Part shown: positions 24,168-31,544 of the stretch, one piece after another
Layout: the number at the start of each line of letters is the position of its first letter
Numbering within the stretch: position 1 is the stretch's first letter
Notes under the pieces: generated by a model
The model's input: the letters and a program-made list of their open reading frames with translations, nothing else
Databases searched by the model: none
What the model was told of the DNA's origin: nothing
From: an uncultured Erysipelotrichaceae bacterium
GTDB taxonomy: Bacteria > Bacillota_I > Bacilli_A > RF39 > UBA660
Direction of reading: 5' to 3'
Assembly (NCBI GenBank): GCA_902780585.1
Contig: CACZGA010000005.1
Span: 1 to 47,299 of the forward strand
Length of the DNA stretch: 47,299 bases
Made by a program: the position numbers and the translations under genes

Positions 24168-24515
24168 ATGGCAGCAAACTATGGTTTACCTATGTAGTAC
24201 CAGCCAAATGCTTTTTTCCTTCAACCGCATGGAAATGTGTATTTGATTGGTAGTTCATTGGAAGTAGCTAATGTTCCAATGAATAGTGGACTTTCGGTTG
24301 CACTTTGTTTAAACGAAGGTTTAATGTATGTTAAATCTATGCAAAATGGCACACCGAACTTTATGGTTTATAGTATTGCTCCGTATGAAAAAAAGGATAA
24401 CAATGTCTAGTCCTCAGTTGACCAAAAGTCTTCTGAGGACTTTTTGTTATCCAAAATCGGAGCATTAGAAAAACGACTTGATGAGTTAGGAGGCAAATTA
24501 AATGAACTTTTATAA
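24168..24515 (+). CDS. Small late protein with an internal TAG and hairpin (115 aa, or 80 aa if TAG stops)
   Basis: No known family is recognised. The first 75 residues (NAFFLQPHGNVYLIGSSLEV then ANVPMNSGLSVALCLNEGL and MYVKSMQNGTPNFMVYSIAPYE) look like a compact beta domain of a type I have the impression recurs in gut phages, function unknown. TAG codons occur at residue 10 and at residue 81. After the second, the frame stays open for 34 codons and ends in a clear heptad pattern (LLSKIGALEKRLDELGGKLN). The second TAG lies at the base of a strong hairpin with a T run (see 24395-24452), so a short form ending at 24410 is possible. The 3' end overlaps the next gene by 14 nt and carries its ribosome site. 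Confidence 0.7.
24395..24452 (+). other. Nested 9-bp + 9-bp hairpin inside a coding region, at an in-frame TAG
   Basis: Outer stem GGATAACAA/TTGTTATCC (24395-24403 with 24444-24452), inner stem AGTCCTCAG/CTGAGGACT (24409-24417 with 24433-24441), plus GAC/GTC around a 5-nt loop. TTTTT (24441-24445) follows the inner stem, giving an intrinsic-terminator shape. The TAG codon is 24408-24410, overlapping the first bases of the inner stem. Confidence 0.75.
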
Positions 24516-24702
24516 TAATAAACCTCTAATGCGCGCGCCGTATGCGCAGTAGCAGTAGCCTAAATTAGACCCAGAGAAGTTTAAGGCGCTCGCGCGTAAT
24601 TTAAACGATGGATTACTTAATCAATTAGCGCAGAGAGCGCGACTTCAAGGAATTTCAGAAGAAGATATACAAAAAGGAATGGAGATAATTCATTCTTTAT
24701 AA
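24502..24702 (+). CDS. Small hypothetical protein (66 aa)
   Basis: ATG lies 7 nt after TAGGAGG, inside the 3' end of the previous gene, so the two are probably translationally coupled. The product begins MNFYNNKPLMRAPYAQQQQP, where the four Gln codons alternate CAG TAG CAG TAG, then a helical part LDPEKFKALARNLNDGLLNQ and a GISEEDIQKGMEII end that looks like a short helix pair. No family is recognised. It belongs to the cluster of small late genes before the terminator at 26.2 kb. Confidence 0.65.
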
Positions 24703-24708
24703 TATAAG

Positions 24709-24733
24709 ATAAAACTTGGCGCCGAAGTTTTAT
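24709..24733 (+). terminator. 9-bp hairpin between small late genes
   Basis: ATAAAACTT (24709-24717) pairs with AAGTTTTAT (24725-24733) around a GC-rich 7-nt loop. The T stretch is only four long and in the stem, so it may be a weak terminator or an mRNA-stability element ahead of the gene at 24764. Confidence 0.4.
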
Positions 24734-24763
24734 ATATAATAAATTGGGAGGACAAAACTTAAT

Positions 24764-25471
24764 ATGGAAAATGGACTTTCTGCGGCCGATGTAATGGCTT
24801 TAACGAAAGATGGTGGGGCTAGTACTCAATGGGATAACCCCTTTATTTACTTGGTGTGGCTTGCGCTGCTTGGCGGCGGTGGCTTATTTGGTGGTTGGGG
24901 AGGCAATTACGGTGGTAATAGCCCCTCTGTTGAAGGTTCTTTAACTCGTTCTGCATTATATGAAGCTAATAATAGCCAGGATATGTTCCGTAATTTCGGT
25001 GAACTCGCGGGTGAACTTTCTAATTTTGAACGTGTTGCTACTGATTCTTGGGGTAACATTCGTTATGACATGCTTGATGGTTTCTGCGGCTTAGGCCAGC
25101 AGATTGCGGAGAACCGCTATGCTCAGTAGCTTGCTAACTGCGGCATCGAGCGCAATATCGACAGCGTGAAAGCTGAGGCTTATAAGAATACTTGTGAAGT
25201 TACTACTGCTATCCATGCAGAAGGTGAAGCTACTCGCGCCCTTATTACCGAGAATACTATTCAGGCTCTGCGTGATAAGCTTGAAGATCGTGACCGTGCG
25301 CTCCAGGCTGCTAATTTCCAAATTAGTCAGCAACAGTAGACTGCGGACCTTATTGATACTCTGCGGCCTATTTCTCGTCCGGCATATCTTACTACTTCCC
25401 CTTATGCTTCTATTAATCCTTACGGATATACAAATGGTTGCGGCTGCGGCTGCGGCAGCACCACGATGTAA
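24764..25471 (+). CDS. Glycine-rich membrane-anchored protein with Cys-Gly tail (235 aa)
   Basis: ATG follows GGGAGGAC. Layout: a conserved-looking start MENGLSAADVMALTKDG; a single hydrophobic segment with poly-Gly (FIYLVWLALLGGGGLFGGWG, about residues 27-48); an acidic helical middle; a coiled coil (about residues 155-200, ALRDKLEDRDRALQAANFQI then SQQQQ); and a C-terminal YGYTNGCGCGCGSTTM. I recall similar proteins, with the same first residues and CGCGCG end, in many gut Firmicutes phages and prophages, without a known function. Two TAGs are read as Gln at residues 122 and 192. Its codon use is clearly richer in C and G than the neighbouring genes, which suggests high expression or a different origin. 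A membrane or lysis-related role is possible but unproven. Confidence 0.75.
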
Positions 25472-25503
25472 GGTATTAAACGCTTAATAGGAGGGACTAA
25501 AAT

Positions 25504-25923
25504 ATGTTAGATATTGTTAGTTTGGCGCCACAGGCGTTGACTACCGGGTCTAACATAACTTTTGATACTAACAGAGTGGCGACCAGTTGTAGTGCTTAGC
25601 ATTTAGCTGGTTCGCCCGCTGTGGTATTGAATAGACCTGGTTATTACTTTATTTCTTTTAGTAGTATCGCTACAGCTACAGAAGCGACTGAAACTGCACC
25701 GATAACAGTTTAGTTATTTAATGAAGATGATGAAATACCTGGCGCGACAGCCAGCGCGCTTTCTGCAACTAATACTACAGATGTTAATTTAGCTTTTTCT
25801 ACAATCGTAAGAATTCGTCCATCTTGTTGCTCTATTGATAATACTGGAATTTTAACTTTTAAAACCACTGGCGCGGATGCGACCTTTACTACACCAAATG
25901 TTGTAGTATTTTATATTGATTAA
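25504..25923 (+). CDS. Small beta-rich protein, possible virion decoration or C1q/TNF-like fold (139 aa)
   Basis: ATG follows AGGAGGG. The sequence starts MLDIVSLAPQALTTGSNITF and includes NRPGYYFISFSSIATATEA and VNLAFSTIVRIRPSCCS, with alternating hydrophobic strands and no charged helices. The G-YYF-S and late VVVFYID strands are reminiscent of C1q/TNF-like jelly rolls found in phage decoration and spore surface proteins; this is a weak resemblance. Two TAGs are in frame (SAQHL and TVQLF). The stop TAA is followed after 2 nt by the next ATG. Confidence 0.65.
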
Positions 25924-25925
25924 TT

Positions 25926-26201
25926 ATGTTAAAATGTAAAGCATTATACAAGAAAATGATGGATGATTTAAAAGATGCCGGTATGTGGATTGAGTGGGCA
26001 TATGAGCTAAAGGACAGTGAGCCTGAAGCTGCCAAGTTCTTAATTGCTTCTGCTAATGATAGATTAGAAAGAACATACCCCGAATCAAAGAAAATGTTTA
26101 TGGATGCAGTTAAAGATGATAAAAGTATGATTAAAGATTTAATGAAAGACCATATAGAAGGTTGGAGTATGGAAATGAAGGAAAAAATTAAGAACTTTTA
26201 A
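25926..26201 (+). CDS. Small helical protein, ferritin-like pattern (91 aa)
   Basis: The start lies 2 nt after the previous stop, so translation is likely coupled; no separate strong ribosome site is seen. The product is all-helical and highly charged: DDLKDAGMWIEWAYELKDSE, EAAKFLIASANDRLERTY and SMEMKEKIKNF. The helix pattern recalls short rubrerythrin/ferritin-like phage proteins, but the metal ligands (ExxH) are not present, so only the fold is suggested. No TAG codon is used. It is the last late gene before the convergent terminator. Confidence 0.65.
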   Translation: MLKCKALYKKMMDDLKDAGMWIEWAYELKDSEPEAAKFLIASANDRLERTYPESKKMFMDAVKDDKSMIKDLMKDHIEGWSMEMKEKIKNF

Positions 26202-26205
26202 ATAT

Positions 26206-26237
26206 AAAAAGAAGAGGCATTATACCTCTTCTTTTTT
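26206..26237. terminator. Bidirectional terminator between the convergent arms
   Basis: A perfect 12-bp stem AAAAAGAAGAGG / CCTCTTCTTTTT with a 7-nt loop. It has a T run for the + strand and an A run that becomes a T run on the - strand. It separates the late + strand arm (stop at 26201) from the end of the - strand ruvC gene, whose stop overlaps it (26236). Confidence 0.9.
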
Positions 26238-26961
26238 ATTCCCAATTTTGAAGTTGATGTGCTAAGGCATATGTTTCGGCAACATATTTACCGATTCCGA
26301 TTGCATCTGCTTCATCTTCAGTTACGTTAACACTATGCCATTCTCGCGCTAACTATCTCATTGAATTCTTTTTAGCTTCACGAGTCTAACCTTTAACTTT
26401 ACAGTGCGCGCGCCATGTATTCGTTGGACATATTACAAATGGCACTTTTTGCTCATAACAAGCTTCCATAAGTATACCTTGTAACCGCGCTAAAGTTTCA
26501 AAGGTAGTGACCCCAATACCACGAGCGGCGTTTTGCTGAAGCTGAATACCTTCGAGACCGATTACATCCGGTTGCCAATTATTTATAATAGAGCATAACC
26601 ACATTTTTATTATATTATCACGCTCTATTTCATTTGTTTCATTTACTGTAAAAGTTCCAAATTTAATGAGCTCTTTCCCGTCATATACTGAATAACCGCT
26701 TATATGCGTTGCTTGATCTATACCGATGGTACGATAAACTCCTTTCTTTTTAGGAATTATAGTAGTATCTACGAGCGGCGCTTTCTCTTTACATATAGGA
26801 CATTCAGCGCGCGACCGCATTTTTTTCCAAGTAGAGAAAACTTTATGACCGGCCGCGCACTCAAATTCCATTTCAGTATCTAGGTTTTTATATTGTGTAG
26901 ATATTACCTTCCAACCTTCTGGAAGCTATTCCTAGATAGTAGTAAGATTTATGGAAGCCAT
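26236..26961 (-). CDS. RuvC-like Holliday junction resolvase with N-terminal zinc ribbon (241 aa)
   Basis: Cuts four-way DNA junctions before packaging. N-terminal residues 35-57 hold C-x3-H and CPIC, a likely zinc ribbon. The RNase H-fold catalytic acids are visible: D82 in RTIGIDQATHISGYSV, E137 in DVIGLEGIQL, and D216/D219 in TEDEADAIGIG. The full gene requires reading TAG at residues 10, 12, 192 and 203 as Gln; in the standard code the last acidic pair would be lost and the start would be misplaced by 30 codons. The ATG at 26961 lies next to the dUTPase stop (TAATATG), with GGGAAG as ribosome site. Last gene of the - strand operon. Confidence 0.9.
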
Positions 26962-26962
26962 A

Positions 26963-27910
26963 TTAGAACTTCCCGGTGCTGCCGAATCCGCCTCCGCGGT
27001 CTTCGCCAATTTCACCTACTTTCTCTACTTCGTATAATACCGCTTTAGGAACTTCAGATAATACTAACTGCGCGAACTTTTGGCCTTTTCCAATCGTATA
27101 AGACTTTCCGAACTCAATTGCTCCAACTGGAATTGGGTCATTAGGGGACTATGCGAAATCAATAGCAATAGAACGAATAGGAGGTTCTACGTTCTCGATT
27201 ATAACCCCAATCTCATCTCGATAACCTGCGTCAATAGTTCCTGGCGCATTAGCAATTCTCAATTTAGTCTTTGCGCTAAGACCACTTTTCGGACGCACCT
27301 ATAGCTCATATCCAGCGGGCAATGCGACTTTTATACCAATAGGAATAATTTTCTGCTCACCGGGCGCGAGAGTAATATCTTCAAGTGCATACACATCCAT
27401 TCCAGAATCAGATAAATGCGCGTAAGCTGGTTCCTTAGCATCTTCATGGCACTTCTCGTATGGGATACGAACATAACGTTTAGAAATACCTTCAGTTTCA
27501 TTAATCGCATTAATAGTCGCACCCATTAATTGTTTAAGCCAGTCTTTTTTTACTTGAGATAATTCTGTAAGTTGGTTGTCTATTTCCTTACAAATTTCAT
27601 CAAAAGTTTCAGTTAAATCTTCCCCATTGTAACCTTGCGAGGCCATGGCAGCTACTAAGGTAATCCTATCTGCGGGATTATTTAAAGACCTATTAACTTC
27701 GTCCATTAGAACCGGCGCGAGTGCGGAGAACTCTTCGTCTGGCATGGCTAAAAGCGCGCCAAACATTTCAGTCATATCCTATTCAGCACCTTCTGGTACC
27801 ATTACTTGCGCGATAGCTTTAAAAGCATCCTCTAATGGATTAACTTCAATAGTTTCATTTTCGGTTTCTACTTTTATTTCCGGAATTTCAATTTTATCTT
27901 TCTGTTCCAT
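26963..27910 (-). CDS. dut: dUTPase with about 150-residue N-terminal extension (315 aa)
   Basis: Hydrolyses dUTP to dUMP and PPi, keeping uracil out of DNA and feeding thymidylate synthesis. All five trimeric dUTPase motifs are present: DSGMDVYA (I), RPKSGLS (II), NAPGTIDAGYRDEIGVI (III), GQKFAQLVL (IV), RGGGFGSTG (V). Normal enzymes have about 145 residues; here the dUTPase part begins near residue 155 after an acidic, helical domain (PLEDAFKAIAQVMVPEGAEQ; DMTEMFGALLAMPDEEFSAL). TAG codes residues 44, 204 and 254; residue 204 is the Gln of LQVRPKSG, normally Gln in this family. ATG at 27910 overlaps the previous gene by 17 nt and follows GGGAG. Confidence 0.93.
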
Positions 27911-28241
27911 TGTATTTAAACTCCCGGCATATATTATTAGTTGCAGTTGTAGTTAGTGTAGAAGGTGGATTAGTATTAGTGGCGGTAGTAATACTCGTGG
28001 GAGTAATATTAGTTTTGCTGGTTGTTGAAATGGTTGCATACCAAGGAGATTTCCACCAGTTCGGTTCAGTATAAGGATAAGTAATAGAGAAAGTACTTTT
28101 CTTTCCCGCTTCATATCCATCATTATATCCGTCTTTCTTCCCCATATTATAGGCTGCATCAAGAATTTTCATAAGCTATTCTTCTGTAAATTTTCCATCG
28201 GGATGATAAATATAAAATTTGTCTTTGTAATTAATTGTCAT
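27894..28241 (-). CDS. Small hypothetical protein with GYNDGYEAG motif (115 aa)
   Basis: ATG follows AAGGAG, which overlaps the end of the ThyX-like gene. TAG at residue 23 is read as Gln. The first 55 residues are charged and contain GKKDGYNDGYEAGKKS, a Gly-Tyr repeat often seen in small phage proteins. The C-terminal 50 residues are low complexity, rich in Thr, Asn and Pro (SITTATNTNPPSTLTTTATN). No function is recognised. Its 3' end overlaps the dUTPase start, so the two are likely coupled. Confidence 0.65.
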
Positions 28242-28247
28242 AATAAT

Positions 28248-28937
28248 TTACTCCTTTTTCTCTTTTTTGTAACAAATTAGTTCTTTTCCGTAAGGTAACT
28301 CTTCAATTATCTTACAGAACTCTCTCCATTCATCTAATTTATGAAATCTGCGTTGAAAATAAATATTTCTTAATACTTGGTAATTAGCGGTCCAAGTACG
28401 GCGCTGATTCCATCCTTCAGGCAAGATTTCTATGAGCGCGCGCCATATGCGTTTATCTTTTGTTTTATTATATGCTTTACGAAGTTGTTCACAGTAATGA
28501 ATTGAATTTACTCTTATCATGCTTATTAATTCTTGATACTCTTCAGGAAAATCTGCGATTTCCATATCAAAAGAAAAGTTTTGCGCGCCAATTTCGCTAC
28601 TTGCAAGCTTATGCATTGTACTACAAGAATTAGCTGTTGTGCCTACCTTGTAGGTATCCATTTCTTTCCACCAGAATATAGGTGCGTCTATATCCATACA
28701 TATCATTATCTGCCGCATAAACTTAGACTCTTCAGCGCCGCCACCTAACATACGTTGCGCGAGTTGTAAATCATTGGGGCCAATTATAGGCTCATTAGTA
28801 TTAGAGCTATATAAAGGTGACTCTAAATGTCCCATAATTTCTATTGTGTCATTTTTTGCCCAACTATTCATTGGATTTCGCAATCCTCTCATAGCTCCAA
28901 TGAAATTAAAAATTTCTATATTTTCTACCTTAATCAT
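28248..28937 (-). CDS. thyX: Probable flavin-dependent thymidylate synthase (ThyX-like, 229 aa)
   Basis: ThyX methylates dUMP to dTMP using methylene-THF, NAD(P)H and FAD. The order of segments fits ThyX: RMLGGGAEESKFMRQIMICM in the middle and LPEGWNQRRTWTANYQVLRN followed by R-F-H-K-L-DEWREF near the end, where ThyX has its substrate-binding Arg helix. The classic RHRxxSxxxxS signature is replaced by a TYKVGTTANSCSTMH segment, so this is a divergent type and the call rests partly on context: dUTPase and SHMT lie in the same strand cluster. No TAG codon is used. Start and the preceding stop overlap as TAATG. Ribosome site AGGAAG. Confidence 0.6.
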   Translation of the reverse strand: MIKVENIEIFNFIGAMRGLRNPMNSWAKNDTIEIMGHLESPLYSSNTNEPIIGPNDLQLAQRMLGGGAEESKFMRQIMICMDIDAPIFWWKEMDTYKVGTTANSCSTMHKLASSEIGAQNFSFDMEIADFPEEYQELISMIRVNSIHYCEQLRKAYNKTKDKRIWRALIEILPEGWNQRRTWTANYQVLRNIYFQRRFHKLDEWREFCKIIEELPYGKELICYKKEKKE

Positions 28938-29773
28938 TATCTTCTTCCTAGTATTAAATTTACAATATTATTCATTCCTTTCGCCATTAATGCAGAAGCA
29001 TTATTTTTGCATGGAGTAATAATTTCTAAATTACCATCATTTAAATTTTCCTAATCAATTACTCCCCAAACTTCTACAAAATCAGTGCCAAAGGGTAAAA
29101 TAGCTTTACCCATTTTTCCCCAGCCAAGACCCCAAGAGTTCTAAATTTTCCAACCTTTTTCATTCCAGCCATAACATACCATACAATGCTATCCATTATA
29201 GTATTTTTTATTATTGCTAGATTTTAATACGGCTTGCCCATCTACTATGTTATTACTATACCATTTTATTATAACAAGGATAGGGCCATAATTCATTAAA
29301 CATTCTTTCATTGCATCAGCAGAGGTAATTTTAAAAAATTTCTTAATGCGATTTATTTGGCCTACCTCTTTTAATTTTAGACCTTCCTTTTCAAAATAGG
29401 TAATAGCTTCCGGAACTTCAATGTTTTTAGGCATTAAGTTTTTATTAATGTCTCCATATTCGCATCCGTTTTTTAAAGCATCTCTAACCCGCATACCAGG
29501 TTTTTTCCAACTACTATTTCTACGATTACCATAAATATAAGATGTACTCATTTCTTTATATTCATTTGTTTCCTACAAATTGTAATATTCAATTATTGTC
29601 GCGAGTGAATGGGCTACACAACTACCAACATTTCCTTGTGCTTTAATTTTGGGCATTTTTAATTCAAATTGCTCTGGGTAGTATTTTGTTGTAGCGATTC
29701 CTTTTTTAAATCTTAATTTGTAATCTCGTAAATCAAAACGAGAAGGTGCAACGCCAAAATTCATCTATTCCAT
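28937..29773 (-). CDS. Papain-like (C1A) cysteine protease, 278 aa, five TAG codons
   Basis: All four catalytic elements of the C1A family are visible: Q46 and C52 in QGNVGSCVAHS, H196 in QHCMVCYGW, and N212 in IQNSWGLGWG. The mature-type N terminus PSRFDLRD is at residue 10, so there is no pro-domain and no signal peptide; the enzyme should act in the host cytoplasm and be active without activation. TAG codes residues 3, 67, 195, 211 and 241. Two of these come directly before the catalytic His and Asn. Without suppression the product stops at residue 2. It has its own promoter and a GTGGGG ribosome site. Its target is unknown; anti-defence, host takeover or virion processing are all possible. 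Confidence 0.88.
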
Positions 29774-29791
29774 ATTTACCCCACTATATAT

Positions 29792-29820
29792 ATTATACCA
29801 TATAATTATTTAATAGTCAA
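29792..29820 (-). promoter_or_regulatory. Extended -10 promoter for the protease-thyX-dut-ruvC operon
   Basis: On the - strand: TTGACT (29815-29820), 17-nt spacer ending TGG, TATAAT (29792-29797), then ATATATAG. The -35 and part of the spacer lie inside the last codons and stop of the SHMT gene. Confidence 0.85.
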
Positions 29821-31038
29821 ATTTTTTATTATACTATCTATATAATTCGCGCATTTTACAAAATCCTCTTTTTTCCAGCCACGTGTTGTCATAGCTGGTG
29901 TTCCAATACGAATACCACTAGTTATATAAGGACTCCTTTTTTCATTGGGAACACAATTTTTATTTAATGTAATATTGTGTTTATCTAATTCTTCTTGTAC
30001 GGTGCGCCCAGTAAGTTCTGGATGTGTTTTAGAAAAGTCAATTAAAAATAAATGAGTATCAGTACCACCGGTTACTACATCATATCCCAATTTAACAAAG
30101 GTATCTGCCATTTCTTTAGCATTAGAAACTACCTACTCAATGTATTCTTTAAAACTGGGTCTTAATGCTTCTTCTGCGCAAATTGCTTTAGCTAGAATTA
30201 CGTGCTCTAATGGCCCGCCTTGCATACCAGGAAACACTCCACTATTAATCTTCTTTTCCAACTCTGGCCGACAGAAGATTAGTCCGCCACGTGGTCCGCG
30301 CAAAGTTTTGTGCGTAGTAGTAGTAATTACATCGGCATGTTCAAAAGGAGAAGGATGCATACCAGCTGCAACTAGTCCAGCAATATGCGCCATATCAACC
30401 ATAAAATAAGGTTTTTCTATTGATTCATTATGTGCAAATATTTTTAACATTTCTTCAATATTAGAAAAATAAATTTTTCTTGAATAAGCTGAAGCACCAG
30501 CGATAACTAGTTTTGGATGATATTCTTTAAGGCATTTTATTATATCTATTGTATCAATATAGCCATTTTCATCTAATTTATAATGATAAACATTGTAAAT
30601 TTTACCACTTAAATTAGCTAAAGAACCATGAGATAAATGGCCGCCGCTATTTAAATCCAAAGACAATATAGTATCTCCTGGATTTAATAGCGCATTATAA
30701 ACTGCGAGGTTTGCTTGAGTCCCACTGTGTGGCTATACGTTTACGCTATAATTTGTATTAAACACTGTTTGCCAAGTTTGTTTGCAGCAATCTTCTATTT
30801 TGTCGATAAATTCACAACCGCCATAAAAACGATTTTTACTATATCCTTCAGCATATTTATTAGTAAGGCAAGATGCCATAGCTATTCTAACTGCTTCAGA
30901 AGCATAATTTTCACTGGCAATTAATTCGATATTTTGTTCTTGGCGCTCTTCTTCTAATTCAAGTACTTTTGTTAAATATCCGTGTTGCAATCCAAGAGTT
31001 GAATTAATATAATTATCTAATCCTTTAGTATTTTTCAT
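29806..31038 (-). CDS. glyA: Serine hydroxymethyltransferase (410 aa)
   Basis: Converts serine and THF to glycine and methylene-THF, the one-carbon donor for thymidylate synthase. Family hallmarks: [10 protein letters not shown] near the start, [45 protein letters not shown], and the PLP-binding K244 in [14 protein letters not shown]. Length equals bacterial GlyA. Two TAGs are read through: residue 102, the conserved Gln of NVQPHSG, and residue 302. Start ATG overlaps the NrdG stop (TAATG). SHMT is uncommon in phages and is here paired with ThyX and dUTPase, so it likely supports dTMP supply during replication. Confidence 0.95.
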
Positions 31039-31544
31039 TATGACACTTTCTCCGCATATTGGTTATTACTAGCTAAATTTACGCCTAGTACCCTATCAAA
31101 ATGAGTACCTTCATTTGGAATATATCTTCCAAATTTAATAATAATATTTTTATATTCACTTATTAAATAATTAAAATTCTTAAGAGAAATTTCTGGATCT
31201 TTCCCAAAGTTACCGCTACGAATTTCTCCTTCGGTATAGCCCGTATAAATTACTATATCGTCTAATATATTATATTTATTTCTGATACAATCTATTAAAC
31301 TAATTAAATCCATAAATGAATCGAATGGTTCAAGTCCAGCAAAAACAAAAGCTTCAGTAATCGGATTTTGAAGATAACGTTCGCAGATTTCTTCTTTTGA
31401 GATTTCTATATCTTCGGTTAAAGCTAACGGACTATTCTAACAATCTGTGCGCCCGCATTTCCAAGTACAAGTAGGAAACGCGATATACATAGATGCCTTC
31501 TTATAATTAACGAAGTCCGTTTCTTCGATTCCTTTAACTTTCAT
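31038..31544 (-). CDS. nrdG: Anaerobic ribonucleotide reductase activase, NrdG-like radical SAM (168 aa)
   Basis: Uses a 4Fe-4S cluster and S-adenosylmethionine to make the glycyl radical on NrdD. The cluster-binding region is [16 protein letters not shown] with C26, C30 and C35, a CX3CX4C spacing rather than the usual CX3CX2[13 protein letters not shown] matches the conserved GGEPL-type element, and [12 protein letters not shown] the later strand. TAG codes Q36 directly after the third Cys. The start overlaps the end of nrdD by 11 nt and GGGAG lies upstream. The short form starting inside the reading frame after the TAG would lack the cluster, so the long form is the real gene. Confidence 0.88.

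Noticed and set aside
8150..26201. Endolysin or holin genes
   Set aside because: No amidase, lysozyme, CHAP or NlpC motif was found in the late arm; the membrane protein at 24764 is not a recognisable holin.
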